The notes below the pieces were generated by a model. The model saw only the letters and a list, made by a program, of their open reading frames with translations. It was not told where the DNA came from and made no database searches. The position numbers were made by a program, and so were the translations under genes. Below, piece by piece: positions 25,225 through 34,880 of a stretch of DNA of 64,000 bases. Position 1 is the first letter of the stretch; each line of letters starts with the position of its first letter. Source of the DNA: Gillisia hiemivivida (GTDB lineage Bacteria > Bacteroidota > Bacteroidia > Flavobacteriales > Flavobacteriaceae); contig NZ_VORY01000003.1 of NCBI RefSeq assembly GCF_007997295.1, positions 62,001 through 126,000 of the forward strand. Reading direction: 5' to 3'.

Positions 25225-27892
25225 TTTGAATAAATATTCCTGCTATATTTTGCTGTGTCTATTATTCGTAGGAACTAAAGGATATACTCAGTCGGTGATA
25301 ACGGGGAAAATTTTTGATGAAAATAACCGGGAACTAAGCGGAGCCACTATAATTATTAGTACAGATTCCACTTCGGCCATTTTGGCCTATGGGATTTCTA
25401 ATGAAAAAGGGAATTTTGATATAAAGCTGAATTCAACTTCAGATTCATTGTTTATTAAAGTATCCTTTATAGGCTATAAAACTTGGGCCAAAACCATTGA
25501 GAATAAAACCAGTCAACTTTCGGTACAGCTTACCCCATCTTCAGAAGAATTAAAAGAAGTGCTTATAGAGGCTAAAATTATAGAACAGCGTGGCGATACG
25601 CTTAGTTTTTCAGTTTCTGCATTTAAAGATCAGAAAGACCGTGTAATTGCCGATATTATTAAGAAACTGCCGGGAATTGAAATGAGACCTGGTGGTCAAA
25701 TTTATTACAATGGTAAACCTATACAGAAATATTATATCGAAGGACTCGATTTGCTGGAAGGCAGATATAGCCTTGCTAATGAAAACCTTGCTGTAGATGA
25801 TGTTTCTAAAGTGGAGATTCTGGAAAATCATCAGCCTATAAAAGTTTTGGACAGTCTGGAATTTTCAGAACGCGCTTCTTTGAATATAAAATTAAAGAAA
25901 GAGATAACCACTAGCGGGACGGCTGAAGTAGGATTAGGTTTGGCGCCTTTGCTTTGGAAAGCAAAAATAACCCCTATGATATTTACGAAAAAGAGGCAAG
26001 CTATTGTTACTTATCAAAGCAATAATACAGGGAGCGATGTCTCACGCGAAATCCGAGACTTTTCTTTCGATCTTTCTGGCAATGATTTTAGTATAGACAA
26101 AACTAATTGGCTCTCTATTCAAAAACTTTCGGAACCACCCTTCGCACAGGAACGTTGGTTAGACAATAATGTGCATTTGGGGTCGGTCAATTTCCTGCAA
26201 AGGATAAAAGAAGATGTAGATTTAAAAGTGAATCTTTCTTATTTAAATGACGCGCAAACACAGCAGGGGAGCACGCAAACTCGCTTTTTTACACCTACCG
26301 ATACAATAAACCTGATAGAGAAAACGAATAATGATATATTTATTAATACACTGCAAAGCAAATTTACCCTAGAAAAAAACACGGAGAAGAATTATTTGAA
26401 AAACCAGTTGGAGCTTAACGCTTTTTGGGATTCCCAGCGTGGGTTGATACAGCAATCTGATGTTACAATTCATCAAAATCTTAACAATCCTTTTACCGCA
26501 ATTCGCAATAAGTTACGGGTATTAAAAACCTTGGGAAAACAACTTATTACTTTCCGATCCAACATAGGTTATACCCATGCTAATCAAAATCTACTTGTGT
26601 CTCCGGGGCAATTTGAAGGAATTTTAAATAAGAGTGAACCTTATTCAGAAATTGAACAGATTCTAAAAACCTCACATTTTTTTACCAATAATTCGGCTGG
26701 CATTACCAAAGGTTTAGGAAAATTTACAATTTCCCCAGAAATAGGATTTTCAATAGAAAAGCAACAGATAGATAGTGATCTTTTTCTAAACGAAAACAAC
26801 CAAATTTCCGAAACTGATTTTAAAAACAGGCTTGACTTTGTGACTTCAAATCTTTATTTCAAAAATGCTTTTCGTTTTAAAAGTAACGATGAAACCTGGA
26901 ATCTTAGACTTAGTACACCGCTATCTCTTAAGTCTTTTAAATTGGATGATGAAAATATTTTAGTAAAACGAAAGATCGAGCGCTTGGTATTTGAACCAAA
27001 CTTTTATGTGAAAAAGAAATTATCTGCCTTTTTGGAAAGCAGTATTTCCGCAGGTCTGAATTATGATTTTGGGGAGGTTCAGCAATTGTATTATGGTTTT
27101 ATTTTGACAAATTACAGAAATTTGCAACGCTATAATGCTCCCATTGCGCAACAAGTCAATCAGAAATACAACGGTACACTTTCTTATAGAAATCCGTTGA
27201 AACGGCTATTTTTTAGCGGCTCTTATTCTTATACCCTTGCAAATAATAACCTGTTGTACAGCAACCAAATTAGTGAAAACGGGGCAAATGTTTTACAGGC
27301 GATAGAAAAGGATAATTTTTCAAACTCGAATAATTTCAATCTTAACGGCAGCAAATATTTTAGTAAAATTAATACCACATTGAAGTTGAGTGCAAATTAT
27401 TCGGTAACAAAGCGGGAACAATTGCTAAATGGAAATTTTGTTGATGTAGGAAATAAAAATTTCAGGCTTTCCGGAAGTTTAGATGCGGAAATTTCAAGCT
27501 GGCTCACGGTGACCTACAACGGAATTTTTTCAGTTTATGAAACCGCCTTTGAAAATGCGCAACCTGCATTACCCACCGGGAGGATTCAGCAAATAAAAAC
27601 AAATAAGCATACGGTAGATGCATTCTTTTATCTGGCCGATAATCAATATTTCAGTGGCGGAGGCGAATATTACGGCAACTCTCTTTCTGAAGAAAATGCG
27701 AACAATTATTTTGTGAATTTCAGTTATCAATATACATTTGAAAAGCCCAAGATTGACCTGAACATCGGCTGGAATAATATTTTAAATACCGATGAATTTG
27801 TAAATGCTTATACAAATGAATTTTCTTATGTGGAAAGCCGTTATCAGCTAAGGCCATCTCAGGTTGTAGCAAGTTTAAAATTTTCGTTCTAA
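25217..27892 (+). CDS. Outer membrane beta-barrel protein with carboxypeptidase-like regulatory domain (TonB-receptor-like)
   Basis: The 891-residue protein has a signal peptide near residue 25, a CarboxypepD_reg-like Ig-fold domain (about 28-115, VITGKIFDENNRELSGATI), a plug-like region (about 125-230, VIADIIKKLPGIEMRPGGQI and IEGLDLLEGRYSLANENL) and a barrel ending VVASLKFSF. No TonB box is obvious. There is no ATG near the signal peptide, so translation must begin at TTG 25217 or TTG 25226; the first overlaps the GLPGLI copy 3 stop. Coupling to three GLPGLI genes suggests they form one outer-membrane system, probably for uptake or secretion of a peptide or metal complex (inference). Confidence 0.83.
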   Translation: MNNLNKYSCYILLCLLFVGTKGYTQSVITGKIFDENNRELSGATIIISTDSTSAILAYGISNEKGNFDIKLNSTSDSLFIKVSFIGYKTWAKTIENKTSQLSVQLTPSSEELKEVLIEAKIIEQRGDTLSFSVSAFKDQKDRVIADIIKKLPGIEMRPGGQIYYNGKPIQKYYIEGLDLLEGRYSLANENLAVDDVSKVEILENHQPIKVLDSLEFSERASLNIKLKKEITTSGTAEVGLGLAPLLWKAKITPMIFTKKRQAIVTYQSNNTGSDVSREIRDFSFDLSGNDFSIDKTNWLSIQKLSEPPFAQERWLDNNVHLGSVNFLQRIKEDVDLKVNLSYLNDAQTQQGSTQTRFFTPTDTINLIEKTNNDIFINTLQSKFTLEKNTEKNYLKNQLELNAFWDSQRGLIQQSDVTIHQNLNNPFTAIRNKLRVLKTLGKQLITFRSNIGYTHANQNLLVSPGQFEGILNKSEPYSEIEQILKTSHFFTNNSAGITKGLGKFTISPEIGFSIEKQQIDSDLFLNENNQISETDFKNRLDFVTSNLYFKNAFRFKSNDETWNLRLSTPLSLKSFKLDDENILVKRKIERLVFEPNFYVKKKLSAFLESSISAGLNYDFGEVQQLYYGFILTNYRNLQRYNAPIAQQVNQKYNGTLSYRNPLKRLFFSGSYSYTLANNNLLYSNQISENGANVLQAIEKDNFSNSNNFNLNGSKYFSKINTTLKLSANYSVTKREQLLNGNFVDVGNKNFRLSGSLDAEISSWLTVTYNGIFSVYETAFENAQPALPTGRIQQIKTNKHTVDAFFYLADNQYFSGGGEYYGNSLSEENANNYFVNFSYQYTFEKPKIDLNIGWNNILNTDEFVNAYTNEFSYVESRYQLRPSQVVASLKFSF

Positions 27893-27916
27893 AAACATAA
27901 ACTATGAGCTATAAAC

Positions 27917-27948
27917 AAAAACCCCGCTTTGTTAGAAGCAGGGTTTTT
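27917..27948. terminator. Bidirectional terminator between the barrel gene and groEL
   Basis: AAAAACCCCGCTT-tgttag-AAGCAGGGTTTTT pairs over 12-13 bp with A- and T-runs on the two sides. It serves the convergent genes ending at 27892 and 27970. Confidence 0.88.
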
Positions 27949-27969
27949 AATTTAGTGTGGCAATGCCAC

Positions 27970-29643
<1,674 letters not shown>

Positions 29644-29732
29644 TTATGCCAGGCATAAAAGCGAAATTTTTTAATTAATAAATTTTAGTTTCTTAATTTA
29701 AAACGCAGACTGCATTTTAAATGTGTAAGGGT

Positions 29733-30008
29733 TTACACAATTGCAAGAATATCATCTTCTCTCATGATAAGATAATCCTTCCCTTCCAATTTTAGTTCTG
29801 TACCAGTATATTTACCATAAAGGACTTCATCACCAACCTTAACGGTCATGTCATGTTTTTTAGTCCCTTTTCCAACTGCAACTACTTTACCTTTTTGTGG
29901 TTTTTCCTTTGCGGTTTCAGGAATATAAATACCAGATGCTGTTTTAGTCTCGGCAGCAGCTGGCTCGATAAGTACTCTGTCTGAAAGAGGTTTGATTTTT
30001 AAAGCCAT
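29733..30008 (-). CDS. groES: Co-chaperonin GroES (10 kDa)
   Basis: The 91-residue lid of the GroEL chamber has the typical [18 protein letters not shown] start, the mobile loop [20 protein letters not shown], and the C-terminal [16 protein letters not shown]. First gene of groES-groEL. I saw no perfect CIRCE repeat upstream. Confidence 0.97.
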   Translation of the reverse strand: MALKIKPLSDRVLIEPAAAETKTASGIYIPETAKEKPQKGKVVAVGKGTKKHDMTVKVGDEVLYGKYTGTELKLEGKDYLIMREDDILAIV

Positions 30009-30102
30009 TATGTAATGTATTTTAGTTAATTAATTTAATTTGTACAAAGCCTAAATGACTAAAATTATGCCACGCCATATATACTGACATTATGAAACAA
30101 AA

Positions 30103-30129
30103 AATGCCAGCTTATGACAAGCTGGCATT
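30103..30129 (-). terminator. Terminator after secG
   Basis: AATGCCAGCTT-atgac-AAGCTGGCATT is a perfect 11-bp stem; on the minus strand it is followed by a six-T run. It lies 24 bp past the secG stop and ends the miaB-to-secG run before the groES promoter. Confidence 0.88.
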
Positions 30130-30152
30130 GTATATTATGATGTCAGGAGTGT

Positions 30153-30500
30153 TTATTCCTGCTCTGGCTCTTGTTCTGTTTGAACTGGAGTTTGTGTAGC
30201 TTCTGGAACTGTGTTTTCAATAGTGCCGTCACCATCTATCACTCTAGACTCAGAGATTCCGTTGCTTTCCATCACCGGGATGTTAGATAATAGGATTAAA
30301 GCCAACATTAAAGTAGCAAGGGTCCAAGTACTTTTATCTAAAAAGTCTCCCGTTTTCTTTACTCCTCCAATTTGCTGGCCTCCGCCACCTCCAAATGAAG
30401 ATGAAAGTCCGCCGCCTTTAGGATTTTGTACCATAATTACTATTACTAGTAAAAATGCTACAATGATTATCAATGCTAAAAAAATAGTGAATGTGCTCAT
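30153..30500 (-). CDS. secG: Preprotein translocase subunit SecG
   Basis: The 115-residue protein has two membrane helices (about 3-25 and 58-75) joined by a Gly-rich loop with VQNPKGGGLSSSFGGGGGQQ, the SecG hallmark. An acidic, Glu/Gln/Pro-rich tail follows. It stimulates SecYEG translocation. It overlaps the upstream gene by 4 bp. Confidence 0.93.
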   Translation of the reverse strand: MSTFTIFLALIIIVAFLLVIVIMVQNPKGGGLSSSFGGGGGQQIGGVKKTGDFLDKSTWTLATLMLALILLSNIPVMESNGISESRVIDGDGTIENTVPEATQTPVQTEQEPEQE

Positions 30501-31372
30501 TCTTTTCCGGTATTATTTTCTTGTAATTTCTTAATTGCCCTAATTTGGTCTGCAAAGAAACCACTTTTTTCGGGATTTTTCAAACTTAAAATCTTGAAAG
30601 CTTGAATTGCTTTTTTATAGTTTTTTTGTTCCAGATAAACCCTCGCTAAAGTTTCTGTCATTAAAGCTTCTGGAGGAACTGTTCTATCCAGTGCAAAATT
30701 GGGATTGCTCGCAGGTTTGTTAGGTTTTATCTTGGGACTTTTCGAGATAAAATTATCTATAAGCTGCGATTTTCTAGATTTTAATGGAGACTCTGATTTT
30801 TGTTTAGAAGTATTTCTTTCTATAGGAGTTGCTCTAGTTAAACTCAACCATTCCGAAAAAGAATGCGATTCTTGAGAATTGAATTCTAAGGGTTTGCCAA
30901 TATTTATTAAAGACTCTTGAGGAATATTTTCATTTTGTACCTCAGGAGTGGCTTGCTCTTTTAATTCTTCAAATAAAAACGGATCCATTACTTGGTCCGA
31001 TTCTATTTGCTTCATTTTAATAGCTTCGTTTATTGCAAGACTTTTAGTTCCAAAAACTTCTTCAGGTTCAAAAACCGTAATATTTCTTAAGTTTTCTTCC
31101 TGATTCTTAATTTGTAAGGCAACCTTATCCTGTAGGAAATTCGTTGAGGTTATAAAATCGAACAAAACACTTCTATCTAAAGTATGTGCAGCTGTCTTTT
31201 TTAATTCCGAATTATAACGTGGACTATCCATGGAGTGTAATCCTTTAAGATAGGTGGCTCTAGCAGCCTGAAAAAATGGAAATTTCTCTAGAATAGGTTC
31301 CAATACGGCTATCTCTGAATTTTTTACAGGAGCAGAATTCGCAAATAAGGAAGTTAATTCTTTAGAATTCAT
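30497..31372 (-). CDS. Conserved Bacteroidetes protein with C-terminal TPR-like repeat
   Basis: The 291-residue protein starts at ATG 31372, which overlaps the lptE stop as TAATG; the frame is open two codons further but only to a TTG. Residues about 225-275 (PEALMTETLARVYLEQKNY and FKILSLKNPEKSGFFADQI) look like a tetratricopeptide repeat. The N-terminal part (LFANSAPVKNSEIAVLEPIL, FPFFQAARATYLKGL) is helical and conserved in this position of flavobacterial genomes. No signal peptide. Function unknown; location between lptE and secG suggests envelope export. Confidence 0.7.
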   Translation of the reverse strand: MNSKELTSLFANSAPVKNSEIAVLEPILEKFPFFQAARATYLKGLHSMDSPRYNSELKKTAAHTLDRSVLFDFITSTNFLQDKVALQIKNQEENLRNITVFEPEEVFGTKSLAINEAIKMKQIESDQVMDPFLFEELKEQATPEVQNENIPQESLINIGKPLEFNSQESHSFSEWLSLTRATPIERNTSKQKSESPLKSRKSQLIDNFISKSPKIKPNKPASNPNFALDRTVPPEALMTETLARVYLEQKNYKKAIQAFKILSLKNPEKSGFFADQIRAIKKLQENNTGKE

Positions 31373-31875
31373 TACCAATTTGTAAGCGTTGCGTTAAAAA
31401 TATCTTGAGTGATTCTGGAAAAGATCTCCTCTAAGGCGGTATCTAGGGTAGGTCCTGTTAGTTGGGCATTTGCATCATAATCATAATAAAAGGAAAACTG
31501 CCTTTCAAGATCTTTTTCTGGCTGCAAGGTATTATAATATCTTAGGTTCACCGCAATTGTGAGCCTGTTTTGTGCAGCGGTATTTTGTGCTGTTGCTGTT
31601 ATTGGTGCTACATAATAATCTATGATTTCTCCTTCATAAATAAGATCTCCTCCATCATTTGTTAGGGTTAAATTGGTTTGGCCCTGGATAAGATCTTGAA
31701 GCTGTATTGTGAAGGCTCTATCTATTCCAGGTTCTACTATATCTGCGTTATTCTGAAAATAATTCACCTGAAATGTACTAGCTGCGCCTGTATCTGCCCC
31801 GGTAAAAGAATAGATGCCACAGGATTGAAAGCTAAATAGCAATATGCAACTTAAAATAAAACCAATTTTATTCAT
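31372..31875 (-). CDS. lptE: LptE-like LPS assembly lipoprotein
   Basis: The 167-residue lipoprotein has a lipobox ending at C19 (LLFSFQSCGIYSFTG). The GIYSFTGA start and the following strand pattern ending FNATLTNW match Bacteroidetes LptE, which plugs the LptD barrel that delivers LPS to the outer leaflet. The gene order sigma-54 activator-lptE-TPR-secG supports the call. Confidence 0.83.
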   Translation of the reverse strand: MNKIGFILSCILLFSFQSCGIYSFTGADTGAASTFQVNYFQNNADIVEPGIDRAFTIQLQDLIQGQTNLTLTNDGGDLIYEGEIIDYYVAPITATAQNTAAQNRLTIAVNLRYYNTLQPEKDLERQFSFYYDYDANAQLTGPTLDTALEEIFSRITQDIFNATLTNW

Positions 31876-31925
31876 TGAAAATAAATATTTAAAATCTTTA
31901 AACTTCCTGTGATATCAAATTTGAG

Positions 31926-33182
31926 TTAAAGATCATATTGCTTAATCTTCCTGTATAAGGTACGCTCGCTTATGCCCAATTCTTCAGCAGCATTTTTTCT
32001 TTTTCCGCTGTGTCTTTCCAAAGATTTTTTAATAAGTTCTAATTCTTTATCCTGTAAAGAAAGGGTTTCTTCCTCTTCTATTTCTTCAGCAAAGTAGTAT
32101 TTATCTTCTTTTTCTTTAGAAGAATTTTGAGGTATCTGTAAAATGTTAAGCTCTTCCTCGTTTAGATCTTCTATATCTTGCTCATCATCATCATTCTCCC
32201 CATATATTTTCTGGATCAATCCTTCATGTTCATCTTTTGCATCCTTAAGATTTCCACTTTCCATCAATTTCATGGTGAGTTTCTTGAGGTCGTTCAAGTC
32301 ACTTTTCATATCAAAAAGAACTTTGTAAAGGATCTCTCGCTCATTGCTAAAATCGCTTTCTTTCTTTTTTTCTGAAATAACAGCTGGTAAATTGCTTCCA
32401 ATATTGGGAAGGTAGCCTTTTATCAGAGGGCCGTTAATATTTCTTTCCTGTTCTAAAACAGAAATTTGTTCAGCAACATTTCGTAATTGGCGAATATTTC
32501 CACCCCATTGGTATTTCTGAATAAGTTCTACTGCAGCATCCTCTAACCTAATGGTAGGCATCTTATATTTGATAGCGAAATCTGCTGCGAATTTTCTAAA
32601 TAACAAATGGATGTCGTCTTTTCTATCCCTTAGAGGCGGTAGATTGATTTCTACGGTGCTCAATCTATAATAAAGATCTTCTCTAAACTTTTCTTTTTTA
32701 ATAGCATCAAACATATTAAGGTTTGTAGCGGCTACAATTCTAACATTTGTCTTTTGAACTTTTGAAGATCCAACTTTTATAAACTCGCCATTTTCTAAAA
32801 CTCTAAGTAATCTTACCTGAGTGGTTAATGGAAGTTCTCCTACTTCATCTAAAAATATAGTTCCTCCATCTGCAACTTCAAAATAACCGTTACGGGTTTG
32901 TGTTGCTCCTGTAAAAGCCCCTTTTTCGTGACCAAATAATTCACTGTCTATAGTTCCCTCTGGAATTGCGCCGCAGTTTACAGCAATATATTTCCCGTGT
33001 TTTCTATGAGATAAGGAATGTATTATTTTAGGAATACTTTCTTTACCAACACCACTTTCTCCTGTAACCAAAACAGAAATATCTGTAGGAGCTACTTGGA
33101 TAGCTTTTTCTACTGCACGATTTAGTACCTGATCGTTCCCTATGATCTCAAATCGCTGTTTTATTGCTTGAACTGATTCCAT
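31926..33182 (-). CDS. Sigma-54-dependent transcriptional activator without receiver domain
   Basis: The 418-residue protein begins almost directly with the AAA+ domain (about 12-240): Walker A GESGVGKE (41-48), GAFTGA loop (88-93) that contacts sigma-54, and Walker B GTIFLDEVGEL. A Fis-type helix-turn-helix is at the C terminus (about 395-418, KNAAEELGISERTLYRKIK). Between them is a long acidic linker. It lacks an N-terminal sensor, so control is probably by level or by partner proteins. It lies between miaB and lptE. Confidence 0.93.
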   Translation of the reverse strand: MESVQAIKQRFEIIGNDQVLNRAVEKAIQVAPTDISVLVTGESGVGKESIPKIIHSLSHRKHGKYIAVNCGAIPEGTIDSELFGHEKGAFTGATQTRNGYFEVADGGTIFLDEVGELPLTTQVRLLRVLENGEFIKVGSSKVQKTNVRIVAATNLNMFDAIKKEKFREDLYYRLSTVEINLPPLRDRKDDIHLLFRKFAADFAIKYKMPTIRLEDAAVELIQKYQWGGNIRQLRNVAEQISVLEQERNINGPLIKGYLPNIGSNLPAVISEKKKESDFSNEREILYKVLFDMKSDLNDLKKLTMKLMESGNLKDAKDEHEGLIQKIYGENDDDEQDIEDLNEEELNILQIPQNSSKEKEDKYYFAEEIEEEETLSLQDKELELIKKSLERHSGKRKNAAEELGISERTLYRKIKQYDL

Positions 33183-33258
33183 ATATTTCTTACCTATTGC
33201 TTATTGGCTTGCGCCAGGTTGCAACTTTAAATTTATATAATTTTTTATTGGTGGTTTA

Positions 33259-34704
33259 CTAATTATGGATGCTGTATCCAATAGGTTTACCAATTAAAGT
33301 CCCACTTGTACAGTCGGTAATTTCAACATTTACGAAATCTCCAATCTTATAGGTGTCTTTATCAAAAACAGCAACCGCATTATAGGTAGTTCTACCACTC
33401 CATTGCTTGTCAGATTTTTTTGACTCTCTTTCTATAAGTACTTCTACTGTTTTGCCAATATAACCTTGTGTTCTAAGAAGTGAATGTCCTCGCTGAAGTT
33501 TTACAATTTCAGCAAGTCTTCTTTGTTTTGTGTCTTCAGGAACATCATCTTCAAATTTCTTAGCACCTAATGTTCCAGGTCTTTCAGAATAGGAGTACAT
33601 ATATCCAAAATCGTATTTAACATGTTCCATTAAAGATAAGGTGTCTTGATGATCTTCTTCAGTCTCACCACAAAATCCTGCGATCATATCCTGAGAAATG
33701 GCACAATCTGGGATTCTTTTTCTTATGTTATCTATAAGTGTAAAATATTCTTCTCTTGTGTGAAGCCTGTTCATTCTTTCCAACACCTTATTACTTCCGC
33801 TTTGCAATGGTAAGTGGATGTGCTTGCAAATATTTGGATATTTTACCATCATATCTACAACATCCATCGTCATATCCTGAGGATTAGAAGTAGAAAAACG
33901 AATACGTAATTTAGGATGGGCTTCAGCAACAATTTTTAATAGTGTTGCAAAATTGGTTGCAGTTGCTTTTTGTATTTCAGAAGCATTCTTAAAATCTTTT
34001 TTAAGTCCGCCGCCATACCACAAATAACTATCTACATTCTGGCCTAGAAGAGTGATCTCTTTAAAACCTTTACTGGCCAGATCATTTACTTCTTCTATAA
34101 TACTCTGCGGATCCCTACTTCTCTCACGTCCTCTTGTAAAAGGCACCACGCAGAAAGTACACATATTATCGCATCCTCTGGTAATAGAAACCAATGCAGA
34201 AACTCCATTGCTTTGCAATCTTACTGGCGAGATATCTCCATAAGTTTCATCTTTAGAAAGAATTACATTCACTGCATTTCTTCCCTCTTCAACTTCACTA
34301 ATAAGATTGGGAAGATCTTTATAAGCATCTGGTCCCACTACGAGATCCACGATCTTTTCTTCTTCTAAAAATTTGCTTTTTAAACGCTCTGCCATACAGC
34401 CAAGAACCCCAACCTTCATTTTCGGGTTTATTCTTTTAACAGCATTGTATTTTTGTAAGCGCTTTCTAACAGTTTGTTCAGCCTTATCTCTAATAGAACA
34501 GGTGTTTACTAAAACCAGATCTGCATCTTCAAGATTTTTTGTGGTATTAAAGCCCTCTTTTTCAAGTATGGATGCTACAATTTCACTATCGCTAAAATTC
34601 ATTGCACAGCCATAGCTTTCAATGAATAACTTCCGTTTGTTTTCGGCTTTCGGCTCTATAACTAAGGTGTTTCCCTGTAATTTTTCATCTATGATCTTCT
34701 CCAT
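33259..34704 (-). CDS. miaB: tRNA-2-methylthio-N6-dimethylallyladenosine synthase
   Basis: The 481-residue radical-SAM enzyme methylthiolates i6A37 of tRNAs. N-terminal Fe-S ligands are C33, C69 and C103; the radical-SAM cluster is C178-x3-C182-x2-C185 ([10 protein letters not shown]). A TRAM domain ends the protein (about 410-478). Full length with about 20 extra N-terminal residues. First gene of the leftward run to secG, with an exact promoter upstream. Confidence 0.96.
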   Translation of the reverse strand: MEKIIDEKLQGNTLVIEPKAENKRKLFIESYGCAMNFSDSEIVASILEKEGFNTTKNLEDADLVLVNTCSIRDKAEQTVRKRLQKYNAVKRINPKMKVGVLGCMAERLKSKFLEEEKIVDLVVGPDAYKDLPNLISEVEEGRNAVNVILSKDETYGDISPVRLQSNGVSALVSITRGCDNMCTFCVVPFTRGRERSRDPQSIIEEVNDLASKGFKEITLLGQNVDSYLWYGGGLKKDFKNASEIQKATATNFATLLKIVAEAHPKLRIRFSTSNPQDMTMDVVDMMVKYPNICKHIHLPLQSGSNKVLERMNRLHTREEYFTLIDNIRKRIPDCAISQDMIAGFCGETEEDHQDTLSLMEHVKYDFGYMYSYSERPGTLGAKKFEDDVPEDTKQRRLAEIVKLQRGHSLLRTQGYIGKTVEVLIERESKKSDKQWSGRTTYNAVAVFDKDTYKIGDFVNVEITDCTSGTLIGKPIGYSIHN

Positions 34705-34737
34705 ATGTCAATCGTGTCCTATAGGTAATTTAGCTTG

Positions 34738-34768
34738 CAAAGATAGGTTTTACTGCGATTATGACAAA
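34738..34768 (-). promoter_or_regulatory. Promoter of miaB
   Basis: On the minus strand TTTG (34768-34765), a 19-bp spacer and TATCTTTG (34745-34738) match the Bacteroidetes consensus exactly. The -7 box lies 33 bp before the miaB start. Confidence 0.8.
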
Positions 34769-34852
34769 GTGACAGCACTAAAAATTCTAGAGATTAATTT
34801 CCCTTGTTTAGTGGAATTTTCAGGATTTTGAGTGCATATTTAAAAATTGCTC

Positions 34853-34860
34853 TACTTTTG
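34853..34860 (+). promoter_or_regulatory. Probable -7 box of topA
   Basis: TACTTTTG lies 20 bp before the topA ATG and fits TAnnTTTG. The nearest TTTG upstream (34827-34830) is 22 bp away instead of 19, the same offset seen before gldK. Confidence 0.5.
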
Positions 34861-34880
34861 CAGCTAGAAAATAGACAAAC

